This document shows positions 1 to 7,988 of a DNA stretch of 64,000 nucleotides, piece after piece. The position numbers and the translations under genes were made by a program. The notes under the pieces are model-generated. The model saw only the letters and a list, made by a program, of their open reading frames with translations, searched no databases and was not told the DNA's origin. Positions within the stretch are counted from its first letter, which is position 1. The number at the start of each line of letters is the position of its first letter. Origin of the DNA: Sphingobacterium alkalisoli (lineage in GTDB: Bacteria > Bacteroidota > Bacteroidia > Sphingobacteriales > Sphingobacteriaceae); contig NZ_SUKA01000003.1 of assembly GCF_005049105.1 (NCBI RefSeq), positions 558,001-622,000 on the forward strand, given 5' to 3'.

Positions 1-315
1 TTCTAGATATAGTATTGAACGAAACTCACCTAAAATTACAATAAGTCATAATGATTAAATTACGGGAAACCATTAAATAAATCTTCCTCGCGACTCGTCG
101 TTCAGATTTTTATCAATTAGCAGGGCACTTAATTAATCCCTACGTACATACTGCATGCATACTAATGTGCCAATCACACCAACAACCGATTGGAGCATAG
201 CGATAAAACAATAAAATGGATTAGTTTCAGAATAGTTAATCCGCCTTACCGAAGAAGTGCAATATGCTCCCTTATTTAATTTCGACGAAAAAATTATTTC
301 GGCTGTTGATTCCGA
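1..315. other. AT-rich intergenic, no gene seen
   Basis: No open frame with recognisable protein character is visible on either strand, and I see no RNA gene or clear hairpin terminator. The stretch lies downstream of the endonuclease gene that ends at 316. It may contain decayed coding sequence, but I cannot name any. Confidence 0.4.
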
Positions 316-1029
316 TTATTCTGTACCATATGCTCCATTGAACAATGATAATAACGATCTGACTTCCTGATTGTCGAATACTTTGCCTGTTAATTCAGTA
401 ATAATAGTGGGCAAAATATTGAAAAGGTTTCTTAAAGCGTAATGATCTCCAGTTACCAGCTCATAAAATGATGCACCGTCCACTGCACGAACTAGTTCAA
501 TAGCTTCTCTCCTTTGCCCTTTTTTGTTATCCGAGGGAGTAAATGGCTTGTTAAATCTCTGCGTGTTAGGAGGAATTACGGTAACGTAATAAGCGGTAAA
601 ATCTTTATAAACACTCATTTTCCGGTTGACTGCCTCCGCCAAAGTATCATAGACACCGACCAAATCTGACCCCTTTACAGTATTGTGTTTATTTTTCACC
701 TCTGCAATAATCATTCGATCGACGTTGACAAGATCAATAACACTTCCTGTTTTTTTATTATCCCATCCAACAACAGATCCCAAAATATTTTGATGGAAAT
801 CGCCCACGTGGTTTTGTAATGATTTTTGTGCCTGTCTTGTTATTTCACCAATAAACCACTCCTCATACCCTATACCAAAACCACCAATTTGAAATAATGA
901 AGAAAACGGGTCAACCACGTTTTTATTAATATTTTTTTCTGCGGCGATTTTAATCATGCCCGCTTTATCGAGCAAATTCTTCGTAGCTTCTATTAAATCT
1001 TCGTCCGAAATCCAGTTCAAATATGCCAT
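316..1029 (-). CDS. Eco47II-type type II restriction endonuclease
   Basis: A 237-residue protein resembling the Eco47II restriction endonuclease family. It would cleave unmethylated DNA at the site protected by the divergent methyltransferase at 1223. The visible nuclease core is of PD-(D/E)xK type: an Asp at about residue 99 in GSVIDL and then IIAEVKNKHNT at about 108-117, with E110 and K112 as candidate catalytic residues. The length is normal for the family. The ATG at 1029 follows directly on the short regulatory gap shared with the methyltransferase. Eco47II isoschizomers recognise GGNCC; that specificity for this protein is inference only. Family assignment is good, specificity is not shown. 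Confidence 0.8.
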   Translation of the reverse strand: MAYLNWISDEDLIEATKNLLDKAGMIKIAAEKNINKNVVDPFSSLFQIGGFGIGYEEWFIGEITRQAQKSLQNHVGDFHQNILGSVVGWDNKKTGSVIDLVNVDRMIIAEVKNKHNTVKGSDLVGVYDTLAEAVNRKMSVYKDFTAYYVTVIPPNTQRFNKPFTPSDNKKGQRREAIELVRAVDGASFYELVTGDHYALRNLFNILPTIITELTGKVFDNQEVRSLLSLFNGAYGTE

Positions 1030-1135
1030 ATCATCAAGTTAATAGTTCAATATTATATAAAATTGGTTGAATAACCTAATCAAAAAAATGTTAGTAAAAC
1101 GTCGAATGTTGAAAACTAATTTTTTTAGTAAAAAT

Positions 1136-1183
1136 ATAACCAATATATTTGTAACCATGTATAAGGTTAACCCAGTTGGTTAT
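1136..1183. promoter_or_regulatory. Nested AACC/GGTT dyads in the restriction-modification divergent promoter
   Basis: The gap between endonuclease and methyltransferase contains ATAACCAA (1136-1143) and its inverted copy TTGGTTAT (1176-1183). Inside them GTAACC (1151-1156) and GGTTAA (1165-1170) share nearly the same centre. A further GGTT-gaat-AACC lies at 1065-1076. These look like regulator half-sites placed over the methyltransferase promoter. The methyltransferase itself carries a MerR-like DNA-binding head, which makes autoregulation plausible. Confidence 0.5.
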
Positions 1184-1222
1184 TTTATATTAATAAATTT
1201 TAATCCTTTTAAAACTTAGATA

Positions 1223-2464
1223 ATGAAAGATTATTTAACAATTGCGGAATTTGCCGATAAGGTAGGCAAAAGTACGGAAACATTACGTAGATGGGACAGA
1301 GAGGGGAAATTAATTGCTATGAGAGAACCTATAAGTAATTATAGGATATATAGAAAAGAACAGTTACAGATGTTTGAGAACATTCAGATGATAGATAATA
1401 AAAAACTTGATATTGAAATATCCCCTATTCGACCATACCGTGTACTGGAGCTATTCGCCGGCGCAGGTGGACTAGCTATTGGTCTAGAAAAAGCGGGATT
1501 AAAATGTGTAGCACTAAATGAAATAGATCACTGGGCAGCGGAAACCCTTCGTACAAATAGACCGCACTGGGACGTGATCGAAGATGATATTAAAAATATC
1601 TCTTTTGAAAAATATAAAGGTGAGGTAGATGTCGTGACGGGTGGTTTCCCCTGTCAGGCTTTTAGCTATGCTGGTAAAAAACTTGGCTTACAAGATGCCC
1701 GGGGAACGTTGTTCTACGAATTTGCCCGTGCCGTACAAGAGACCCAACCTGCCATCTGCATCGGGGAAAATGTACGGGGTCTTTTAAACCACGAGGGGGG
1801 AAATACCTTAAAGGGCATGATTTCCATCTTAGATGAGATCGGTTATAAGGTGCTTGAACCTCGCGTACTGAAAGCAATCTATTACGACGTACCACAAAAG
1901 CGTGAGCGTCTTATTTTAGTGGGGATACGCAAGGACCTGGATATTTCTTTCGAGTATCCAAAGCCTTCGAAAACGATATACACGCTGAAGGATGCGCTTA
2001 AGAAAGGAGAACTTTTTGCGTCTGACGTTCCGGATTCACCTGGTACAAAATATCCTGAAAGCAAGCGCAAGGTATTGGAATTGGTTCCCCCGGGTGGTTA
2101 TTGGCGAAATCTTCCCTTGGATATACAAATGCAATATATGCAAAAGAGTTTTTACCTTGGTGGAGGTAAAACAGGTATGGCCAGAAGAATTAGTTGGGAC
2201 GAGCCTTGCCTTACGTTAACGTGTAGTCCTGCTCAAAAACAAACGGAACGTTGCCACCCAGACGAAACCAGACCCTTTACGGTGAGGGAATATGCTCGTA
2301 TCCAAACATTTCCCGATGAATGGAAGTTTGCGGGGCCTGTATCTGCACAATACAAACAGATCGGCAATGCCGTACCGGTAAATCTGGCGTATGCGGTAGG
2401 AAAGGAAGTAATCCGCACGCTCAATCAAATGGAGGTCGGAAAGTCGTTAAAGATGCAAGCGTAA
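1223..2464 (+). CDS. DNA (cytosine-5) methyltransferase with N-terminal MerR-like domain
   Basis: Transfers a methyl group to cytosine C5 and protects DNA from the divergent Eco47II-like nuclease. Residues 1-55 are a MerR/excisionase-like winged helix (LTIAEFADKVGKSTETLRRW, RIYRKEQLQMF). Then follow the C5-methyltransferase motifs in order: motif I LFAGAGGLAIG (77-87), motif IV GGFPCQAFSYAGKKLG with nucleophile Cys144, motif VI ENV (182-184), motif VIII QKRERLILVG (225-234), motif IX with RPFTVREYARIQTFP, and motif X QIGNAVP near the C-terminus. All key residues are present, so it should be active. The extra DNA-binding head suggests a combined methyltransferase and transcriptional regulator. 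Dispersed-element copy A lies 35 bp downstream. Confidence 0.93.
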   Translation: MKDYLTIAEFADKVGKSTETLRRWDREGKLIAMREPISNYRIYRKEQLQMFENIQMIDNKKLDIEISPIRPYRVLELFAGAGGLAIGLEKAGLKCVALNEIDHWAAETLRTNRPHWDVIEDDIKNISFEKYKGEVDVVTGGFPCQAFSYAGKKLGLQDARGTLFYEFARAVQETQPAICIGENVRGLLNHEGGNTLKGMISILDEIGYKVLEPRVLKAIYYDVPQKRERLILVGIRKDLDISFEYPKPSKTIYTLKDALKKGELFASDVPDSPGTKYPESKRKVLELVPPGGYWRNLPLDIQMQYMQKSFYLGGGKTGMARRISWDEPCLTLTCSPAQKQTERCHPDETRPFTVREYARIQTFPDEWKFAGPVSAQYKQIGNAVPVNLAYAVGKEVIRTLNQMEVGKSLKMQA

Positions 2465-2498
2465 GTCAAAGGTTAGTCGTGAGGTTAAGATACCACAT

Positions 2499-2632
2499 GT
2501 TAAGTTTTTGTTAATACCGAGCGTGGGTGTAATAATAGAACAGATACCGCCGTTTATATAGTATTCATAATTTAGGTTAATAGTTGGTTAGTTAGTGAAA
2601 GTCCTGAAGCGCCCTTGCTTCAGGACTTTTTT
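2499..2632 (+). repeat. Dispersed ~130-bp element, copy A (long)
   Basis: A long copy of the element described in the findings. It has GTTAAGTTTTTG at 2499-2510, then GTAATA, CCGTTTATATAG, ATAATTTAGGTTAATAGTTGG, and the terminal hairpin CCTGAAGC/GCTTCAGG (2603-2624) followed by a T-run. It lies between the methyltransferase and vsr and can act as the methyltransferase terminator. Confidence 0.85.
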
Positions 2633-2709
2633 ATATAATCGTGCGTAAAAACAAAGTGTCCCTCCTACTTGTCATTCATTTAGTATTTTGTTTTACATAA
2701 ATTTGCTTT

Positions 2710-3192
2710 ATGCAGCGCTATGAAGAGGAAGAAGATAAGATAAAGGTACCGCGGTTTGAGGAATCGGCGGGCTTCTACACGAGTACGCAGCGGAGCTATA
2801 CCATGTCGCGCATTAAGAGCAAAAATTCTAAGCCGGAACTCCTATTGCGCAAGGCGCTATGGGCGAAGAACATCCGCTTCCGCTTACACGATAAGTCGCT
2901 CCACGGAAGACCTGACATCGTGATCAAAAAATACAAGTTGGCGATCTTCGTGGATGGTGAATTTTGGCATGGCTTCGACTGGAAGAAGAACCGCGAGCGG
3001 ATTAAATCCAACCGCCTATTCTGGATACCCAAGATAGAACGTAATATGCAAAAGGATGAACGTACGAACCGTGCCCTCCGCGATATGGGTTATACAGTAT
3101 TCCGCTTTTGGTCGCAGGATGTACTAAAGAGCTTACCTAAGGTGCTTAATCAGATTGAACTGTTCTTGGAGACGAGGAAGCTGTGGAAGTAG
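2710..3192 (+). CDS. vsr: Vsr-like very short patch repair endonuclease
   Basis: A 160-residue protein resembling very short patch repair endonucleases, which nick at T:G mismatches left by deamination of 5-methylcytosine. A vsr gene next to a C5-methyltransferase is the usual arrangement. Visible features are SRIKSKNSKPELLLRKALW (33-51), the catalytic-type Asp69 in LHGRPDIVIKKY, and VDGEFWHG (81-88). In classical E. coli-type Vsr this last segment carries an extra His and zinc-binding Cys. Here those positions are Asp and Glu, so this looks like the zinc-less variant branch. The conserved tail IKSNRLFWIPKIERNMQKDE is present. Its 5' end and 3' tail recur as broken copies at 4480, 13344 and 23199. 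Confidence 0.85.
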   Translation: MQRYEEEEDKIKVPRFEESAGFYTSTQRSYTMSRIKSKNSKPELLLRKALWAKNIRFRLHDKSLHGRPDIVIKKYKLAIFVDGEFWHGFDWKKNRERIKSNRLFWIPKIERNMQKDERTNRALRDMGYTVFRFWSQDVLKSLPKVLNQIELFLETRKLWK

Positions 3193-3226
3193 CTATTATG
3201 CTTCTAAAAGAAAAGTAAATTCCTAA

Positions 3227-4183
3227 TTACCCCTTAAATACTTTCATGCGATGCCATTCCAGATTTTCTGCGGACGGGTGGTATTGGATATTGGACGGCA
3301 AAATAATTTTGTTACCTGCCAACTGGCCTAAATTATAAGGGTGGTCTACTTTTTCACGTATATGAGTTGACACCATTATCCTGTAATCCTGATCAACAGA
3401 CACTAGACCCCGATCGAATGCGCGGTGTAGATTAGGACAAAGCGCTAATCCGTTGCTTACCTTGTCATCATGTGTTACAGCAAAAGGAACGATATGACAT
3501 GCATCGATAAAATTGTGATTGTAGGTTGAACGCAGCTGCATGCCGGTCATGGCACATGTATCTTGGTAAAGTTGAGGGATGTAGCGCTTAAATAAATTGG
3601 AACGCACAAAGATATCTTCCTCTGTATGGATTTCGATCCGCTTGTATTTAGTTTCAGGATCATTCAATACCAACGCCTGAATGTCGTGATAGAATCCATC
3701 TCCCAATTGCTTATGCTCATAATAGCTATTTGCCCGGTCTGAAAAATACTGCATCAGCAAACTGCCACGTACTTCCTGCCTATTTTCCGCAGATTGTAAT
3801 AACAGATAAAGATCTGCTGATAAAGTACCAAATTCTACTACCTGAGATAAAACACTTACACTCTTAATAGGCGCCTGCACGGGAAGCCCGGTATAGGTGT
3901 GCAATACCCAAAACGGATGTCCTTGGACTTTATCATTCTGCAGGTGGTAGAATGGCTGCGTAAAATCAGACTGATGAGCAGTCGTAACCAATAAGCGCCA
4001 GTTTTCCTGAAAGATACCAACCAGATCGGCATTGACCTGAAAATGGTTCTCCTGATCAAGTCCTTTTTCGATTAACTCGACAAGGGTTAAAAGCAATATA
4101 GGCTTGTGCGGTGCTAGGCCATACTTAGTACCACCTCGTTTAAGTTTGAAAAATGCCTGAAGGTAGGTTTGGAGTTGATTCAT
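3227..4183 (-). CDS. HNH restriction endonuclease (COG3440-like)
   Basis: A 318-residue two-part protein. The N-terminal half (about 1-170) contains APHKPILLLTLVELIEKG, a pattern common in predicted restriction enzymes with a modified-DNA-binding head. The C-terminal half is an HNH nuclease: C210 in DTCAMTG, H230 in DACHIVPF, N244 in VSNGLALCPNLHRAFDRG, C249 and H253. It probably cuts modified or invading DNA. It ends 34 bp from the convergent vsr gene, so it belongs to the same restriction cluster. The exact substrate cannot be read from the sequence, and a phosphorothioate-binding role for the N-terminus is only a possibility. Confidence 0.8.
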   Translation of the reverse strand: MNQLQTYLQAFFKLKRGGTKYGLAPHKPILLLTLVELIEKGLDQENHFQVNADLVGIFQENWRLLVTTAHQSDFTQPFYHLQNDKVQGHPFWVLHTYTGLPVQAPIKSVSVLSQVVEFGTLSADLYLLLQSAENRQEVRGSLLMQYFSDRANSYYEHKQLGDGFYHDIQALVLNDPETKYKRIEIHTEEDIFVRSNLFKRYIPQLYQDTCAMTGMQLRSTYNHNFIDACHIVPFAVTHDDKVSNGLALCPNLHRAFDRGLVSVDQDYRIMVSTHIREKVDHPYNLGQLAGNKIILPSNIQYHPSAENLEWHRMKVFKG

Positions 4184-4272
4184 ATGCGATTTAAAGATAA
4201 GAAATCAATAAGACTTTTATTATTCTTTAACCCAACATAATACACGGCACCTGTATACAATAACTATAATCT

Positions 4273-4404
4273 GTTAAGTTTTTGTTAATTCCGCCAGGTG
4301 CTGTAATATTCTGCCAGATGCTGCCGTTTATATAGTATTCATAATTTAGGTTAATAATTGGTTAGTTAGAAACTCCTGAAGCTCCCCGCTTCAGGAGTTT
4401 TTTA
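4273..4404 (+). repeat. Dispersed element, copy B (long)
   Basis: Long copy starting GTTAAGTTTTTG at 4273, with TAATATTC, the CGCC/CTGCCG arms, the AT-rich core and the hairpin ACTCCTGAAGC/GCTTCAGGAGT (4372-4398) plus T-run. It is followed by the same ~75-bp spacer that lies upstream of intact vsr. Together with the following ~300 bp it is almost identical to 13135-13570. Confidence 0.85.
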
Positions 4405-4479
4405 TGTGATCATGCGTAAACAAAGTGTCCTTCCTACTCAATTATTTATTTAATATTTTGTTGCACACAAATTTGCTTT

Positions 4480-4635
4480 ATGCACCGCTATGATGAGAAC
4501 GAGGATAAAATAAAGGTTTCGGTGCTTGACCAGATCAAACTGTTCTTGGAGACGAGGATGTTGTTTAATAGTAGTAGTAGTTTTTTACAAATAAACACTT
4601 TGTATACTAATATTTTTAGTATATTTATATCGTAA
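4480..4635 (+). pseudogene. Internally deleted vsr remnant 1
   Basis: Reads MHRYDENEDKIKVSVLDQ and continues IKLFLETR. The first 13 codons match the start of intact vsr at 2710, and VLDQIKLFLETR matches its very C-terminus (VLNQIELFLETR). About 390 bp of the nuclease core are missing and the frame is kept across the junction. The parent gene has AAGGT at both edges of the missing part, which suggests deletion at a short direct repeat. It cannot encode a nuclease. A second copy of the same deletion product lies at 13344. Confidence 0.8.
4603..4623. promoter_or_regulatory. Palindrome in ORF6N-cassette leader
   Basis: TATACTAA (4603-4610) and TTAGTATA (4616-4623) are perfect inverted arms around TATTT. 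The same block, with small changes, precedes the KilA-N gene at 13571 and the ORF6N gene at 16872. It could be the operator or promoter of this leader module. Confidence 0.5.
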
Positions 4636-4705
4636 AAAATTTGATATCCATGCATTAAGTTTAAAATGTCTAATCTCTAATAGCAAATTATAAATACGGG
4701 GAATT

Positions 4706-4911
4706 ATGAGTAAAAAAGTTTTAACACAGATCACACCACCAGAAGACGACATACTTGCAAGCAAGATATACATCATCAGAAAGCGGAAAGTAATGTTGGA
4801 TCGAGATTTGGCGAGCATTATTCCCATGGTGGTCCGAAACTGCGACGCAGTGTCGCAGTTTTGCCTTGGAAGCATATCTTATGGACGTGGCATAACTAAA
4901 TTTTAATATCA
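4706..4911 (+). pseudogene. ORF6N N-terminal fragment joined to a DUF1016 shard
   Basis: The first ~37 codons (with SKIY and KVMLDRDLA) match the start of ORF6N proteins such as the one at 7040. Then the similarity jumps: in another frame, the bases at 4831-4880 match the GPKLRRSVAVLPW-like segment of the DUF1016 genes (compare DPKLQRCVAVLPW at 6136-7047). So an ORF6N head is fused, out of frame, to the middle of a YhcG-type gene. The 66-residue product is unlikely to work. Confidence 0.7.
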
Positions 4912-4916
4912 GGACA

Positions 4917-6056
4917 ATGGAAACAGAGAACACCTATATACAGTTACTTACCGAACTAAAACAGAAAATTCGGCAGGCGCAACAGCGCGTTGCATTATCT
5001 GTAAATACAGAGATGCTAGTTCTCTACTGGTCTATTGGAATTGATATTTCTATCAAGATTAAAGAAGCAAGTTGGGGTGCAAAGATTATTGACCAAATTT
5101 CCAAAGACCTAAGAAATGAGTTTCCAGATAGTAAGGGTTTTTCTGTTCGTAACCTAAAGTATATGCGGGCATTCGCAGATGCCTATCCTGATTTTTTGCA
5201 TGAAGACTTTTCAAAATCTGAAAAAGTAATTGTGCAACCGGCGGTTGCACAATTACAAAGCACAGATAATCAACAGCATGAATTTGCGCAAGGCGCACTT
5301 GCACAAGTTAATCATCCAATTTTGCAACCATTGGTTGCACTAATACCGTGGACACATCATACCATCATACTGGACAAGATCAAATCTGCTGACGATAGAT
5401 TATTTTACATACGTAAGACCGCAGAAAATGGCTGGACTAAAAGTGTGTTGACTTTTCAAATAGAAAGCCGCCTCCACGAACGTCAAGGAAAGGCAATCAC
5501 CAATTTCGACAGCACGCTTCCCAAATTACAATCCGATATAGCCAAGCAAATGCTAAAGAACCCGTACGTATTCGATATCATGGGTATGGGGGAAGATATA
5601 AAGGAACTTGAACTGGAGAAAGCCTTGATCAAAGAAATCCGGAAGCTCATGTTAGAGCTCGGTAAGGGCTTTGCTTATGTTGGTAACCAATATCATCTGC
5701 AAGTAGATAGCGAGGACTTTTACCTGGATCTGCTATTCTACAATTTCCACCTGCATTGCTTCGTGGTTTTTGAACTGAAAATCGGTGCTTTCAAACCTGA
5801 GTATGCCGGAAAACTCAATTTTTATGTCAATGCCATAGACGAACAGATAAAAGGCAAGCAGGACAATCCGACTATTGGCGTGCTACTATGCAAAACACCG
5901 AACGAAACGGTAGTCAAATATTCACTCAAAGGGATCAAATCTCCATTAGGTGTAGCGGATTATCAACTTCCGAAAAAACTTAAAAGCGATATGCCTACAA
6001 TTGAAGAACTGGAATCGGCGATAAAGAAAACGAAGAATGGAGAGCAAGGTGGTTAG
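4917..6056 (+). CDS. YhcG-type PDDEXK nuclease domain protein (DUF1016)
   Basis: A 379-residue protein of the DUF1016/YhcG family. Residues 5-95 are the helical N-terminal domain (LYWSIGIDI, GFSVRNLKYMRAF). Residues about 140-180 hold IPWTHHTIIL and the following helices. The C-terminal half is a PD-(D/E)xK nuclease fold with D271 in YLDLLFY, E286 and K288 in VFELKIG, then FKPEYAGKLNFYVNAID. Family members occur with restriction and toxin-like loci, but their exact role is not settled. A low-complexity insert with repeated VAQLQ/ALAQ-type runs sits at about 105-140. The ATG at 4917 is 10 bp after the ORF6N remnant's stop. The gene appears complete. Confidence 0.85.
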   Translation: METENTYIQLLTELKQKIRQAQQRVALSVNTEMLVLYWSIGIDISIKIKEASWGAKIIDQISKDLRNEFPDSKGFSVRNLKYMRAFADAYPDFLHEDFSKSEKVIVQPAVAQLQSTDNQQHEFAQGALAQVNHPILQPLVALIPWTHHTIILDKIKSADDRLFYIRKTAENGWTKSVLTFQIESRLHERQGKAITNFDSTLPKLQSDIAKQMLKNPYVFDIMGMGEDIKELELEKALIKEIRKLMLELGKGFAYVGNQYHLQVDSEDFYLDLLFYNFHLHCFVVFELKIGAFKPEYAGKLNFYVNAIDEQIKGKQDNPTIGVLLCKTPNETVVKYSLKGIKSPLGVADYQLPKKLKSDMPTIEELESAIKKTKNGEQGG

Positions 6057-6135
6057 ATGTCGCGAAGAGTAAGAAGAAGAGCCTATACCTGAAAAGAAAA
6101 TCGAAAGAGGCCATGGTGCCGGTGTAGTAAAAAGG

Positions 6136-7047
6136 TTGTCGGCTGATCTTAAGTTAAAGTTCCCAGATATCGGTGTTTCACCCCGTAACCTATGGCACAT
6201 GAAACGCTTCTATGAGCGCTATTGCCATGTTGATCCAAAACTGCAACGCTGCGTTGCAGTTTTGCCGTGGAGGCGTAACCTACTATTGATAGAGAAAGTC
6301 ACGGATGATAAGGAAGCGTTGTACTATGCTGAGAAAGCCATTCAGCTTGGCTGGACGAGAGATATACTTCTAAATTACATAAAAGCCGATGCCTTTAACA
6401 ATGAAAAACATCTCCCGAAGTCCCATAATTTTTCAGAAGCCTTGCCCGAAGTTCTCGCAGAACAAGCCGACGAAATGCTAAAAAGTAGTTACAACCTAGG
6501 TTTCCTAGGATTGATTCAATCTGTGAAGGAAAAAGAGCTCGAACAGCGGCTGATTGAGAAAATAAAGCATTTTGTTCTGGAGCTGGGTCGTGGTTTTACT
6601 TTTATAGGGAATCAATATCGGCTAGAATATAACGGTAAAGAGTATTTTGTTGATATCCTACTCTACCATAGAAACCTTCGTAGTCTAGTGGCTCTCGAAC
6701 TAAAGATTGGGTCGTTCAAACCAGAATACGTCGGTAAGATGAACTTTTACCTTGGGCTACTGGACAAACTAGAAAAACAGCCCGACGAAAACCCATCCAT
6801 AGGAATAATCTTGTGTGCAGACAAAGATCATTTAGATGTTGAAATAGCGCTACAGGATATCAATAAACCGATAGGTATAGCGGAATATCAGTTATTGTTG
6901 CCTACTGAGGAACTGAAAAACTTGGTATTAAAAGAAATAAAGGATAGTAATGAGGAACAGCTGATGATAAATAAACAGTTTGGGAACTGGACATCACAAT
7001 TTGTGACCTCCAATAGCCAATTAATAAACACGGGGAATTATGAGTAA
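6136..7047 (+). CDS. Second YhcG/DUF1016 nuclease, N-terminally truncated
   Basis: A 303-residue paralogue of the gene at 4917 lacking the first ~60 residues of the family. The nuclease core is intact: D173 in FVDILLY, E188 and K190 in ALELKIG, then FKPEYVGKMNFYLG. The called start is a TTG. Upstream in the same frame (after TAA at 6070) the sequence still reads GHGAGVVKRLSADL, which matches the family but has no ATG, so the 5' end has probably been lost. Its stop overlaps the ORF6N start at 7040 by 8 bp, implying translational coupling. It may be functional or a decaying copy. Confidence 0.65.
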   Translation: MSADLKLKFPDIGVSPRNLWHMKRFYERYCHVDPKLQRCVAVLPWRRNLLLIEKVTDDKEALYYAEKAIQLGWTRDILLNYIKADAFNNEKHLPKSHNFSEALPEVLAEQADEMLKSSYNLGFLGLIQSVKEKELEQRLIEKIKHFVLELGRGFTFIGNQYRLEYNGKEYFVDILLYHRNLRSLVALELKIGSFKPEYVGKMNFYLGLLDKLEKQPDENPSIGIILCADKDHLDVEIALQDINKPIGIAEYQLLLPTEELKNLVLKEIKDSNEEQLMINKQFGNWTSQFVTSNSQLINTGNYE

Positions 7048-7630
7048 GAGTAAAACATCTATTACACCAAAGAGCATAACCGATGATGTTATCGTGAATA
7101 AGATATACGAGTTCAGAGGGCAAAAGGTAATGCTGGACAGTGACCTCGCTGAATTATATAATGTAGAAACGCGCAGGCTCAAAGAGCAAGTTAGAAGGAA
7201 TATCATCCGATTTCCCGAACATTTTATGTTCGAGTTGACGAAAGAAGAATATGATGTAATTCTAAGATCGCAAAATGCGACCTTAGAACAGGGGCGTTAC
7301 TCAAAGTATCTACCTTTTGCTTTTACCGAACACGGTGTACTGATGCTTTCAAATGTATTAAAGAGTGAAAAAGCTATCACGATGAGCATCCGCATTATTG
7401 ATTTATTTGTGAAGCTGAGGGACATACTGCATATCAATACAGAAATGAAACTGGAAATCGCCGAGATGAAATATACCGTAGAACAGATCGCTAAGAAACA
7501 AAAAGGCCACGATCAGAACATCGAACTGCTCTTCGAATACATCGACCGGTTGCAGGATAAACAGGAAAATATTGTATCAAAGCCGAATTCGAAAGGCGAG
7601 ATAGGATTCAAAATTGGAGAAAACAAATAG
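7040..7630 (+). CDS. ORF6N domain DNA-binding protein (complete copy)
   Basis: A 196-residue protein with an N-terminal ORF6N domain (about 15-105). Visible features are [41 protein letters not shown] and [13 protein letters not shown], followed by a predicted coiled-coil region (about 130-180). ORF6N domains occur in phage antirepressor-like proteins and in many Bacteroidota chromosomal genes without known function. This is the only full-length ORF6N gene here; the copies at 4706 and 16872 are broken. Its leader TACGGGGAATTATGAG-like block recurs upstream of those copies. Here that block is also the 3' end of the DUF1016 gene. Confidence 0.85.
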   Translation: MSKSKTSITPKSITDDVIVNKIYEFRGQKVMLDSDLAELYNVETRRLKEQVRRNIIRFPEHFMFELTKEEYDVILRSQNATLEQGRYSKYLPFAFTEHGVLMLSNVLKSEKAITMSIRIIDLFVKLRDILHINTEMKLEIAEMKYTVEQIAKKQKGHDQNIELLFEYIDRLQDKQENIVSKPNSKGEIGFKIGENK

Positions 7631-7632
7631 AT

Positions 7633-7788
7633 ATGAAAAGGCTAGTAACAACCCTATTTTTCTTGTCATTGATCACGGCGGTCTTTGGACAAGATGTAGT
7701 TAACAACACCACTAAAACCGTCACGCAATCCGGCGTAGGTCTCGGATCATACTGTCTAGAAAAATCCCGAAGTTTTCTTTGTCATTAG
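7633..7788 (+). pseudogene. 5' fragment of an exported-protein gene
   Basis: Reads MKRLVTTLFFLSLITAVFGQ, a clear signal peptide, then about 20 residues of mature sequence (DVVNNTTKTVTQSGVGLG). After that it runs antisense into the hipA fragment and stops. The start is only 3 bp after the ORF6N stop. I read it as the head of a secreted protein whose remainder was replaced by the hipA segment. Confidence 0.55.
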
Positions 7789-7987
7789 GGAATTGCTGTC
7801 CTGAATAGAATTGAATATCAGGATCTATCAACCGTTGTTCTTTTGTTTTCAACCAATTTTTATCGTACTCAAAACTAAAAGCTTTTCTACCCTTTGCTTG
7901 ATGCGCGGATAATACACCCAGTAATTCTGGTTGTGACATCCCCGCCCAGTGGGCGTAAACATATATATCGATTTTACCTTTTGCCAT
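7721..7987 (-). pseudogene. hipA 5' fragment (kinase body missing)
   Basis: Reads MAKGKIDIYVYAHWAGM and ELLGVLSAHQAKGRKAFSFEYD, the N-terminal subdomain of HipA toxins. Only about 80 residues remain of an expected ~400; the kinase domain is absent. It starts 2 bp after hipB (7989), so the original hipBA operon order is kept. The junction at about 7745 abuts the signal-peptide fragment on the other strand. Without the kinase it should be inactive as a toxin. Confidence 0.75.
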
Positions 7988-7988
7988 C

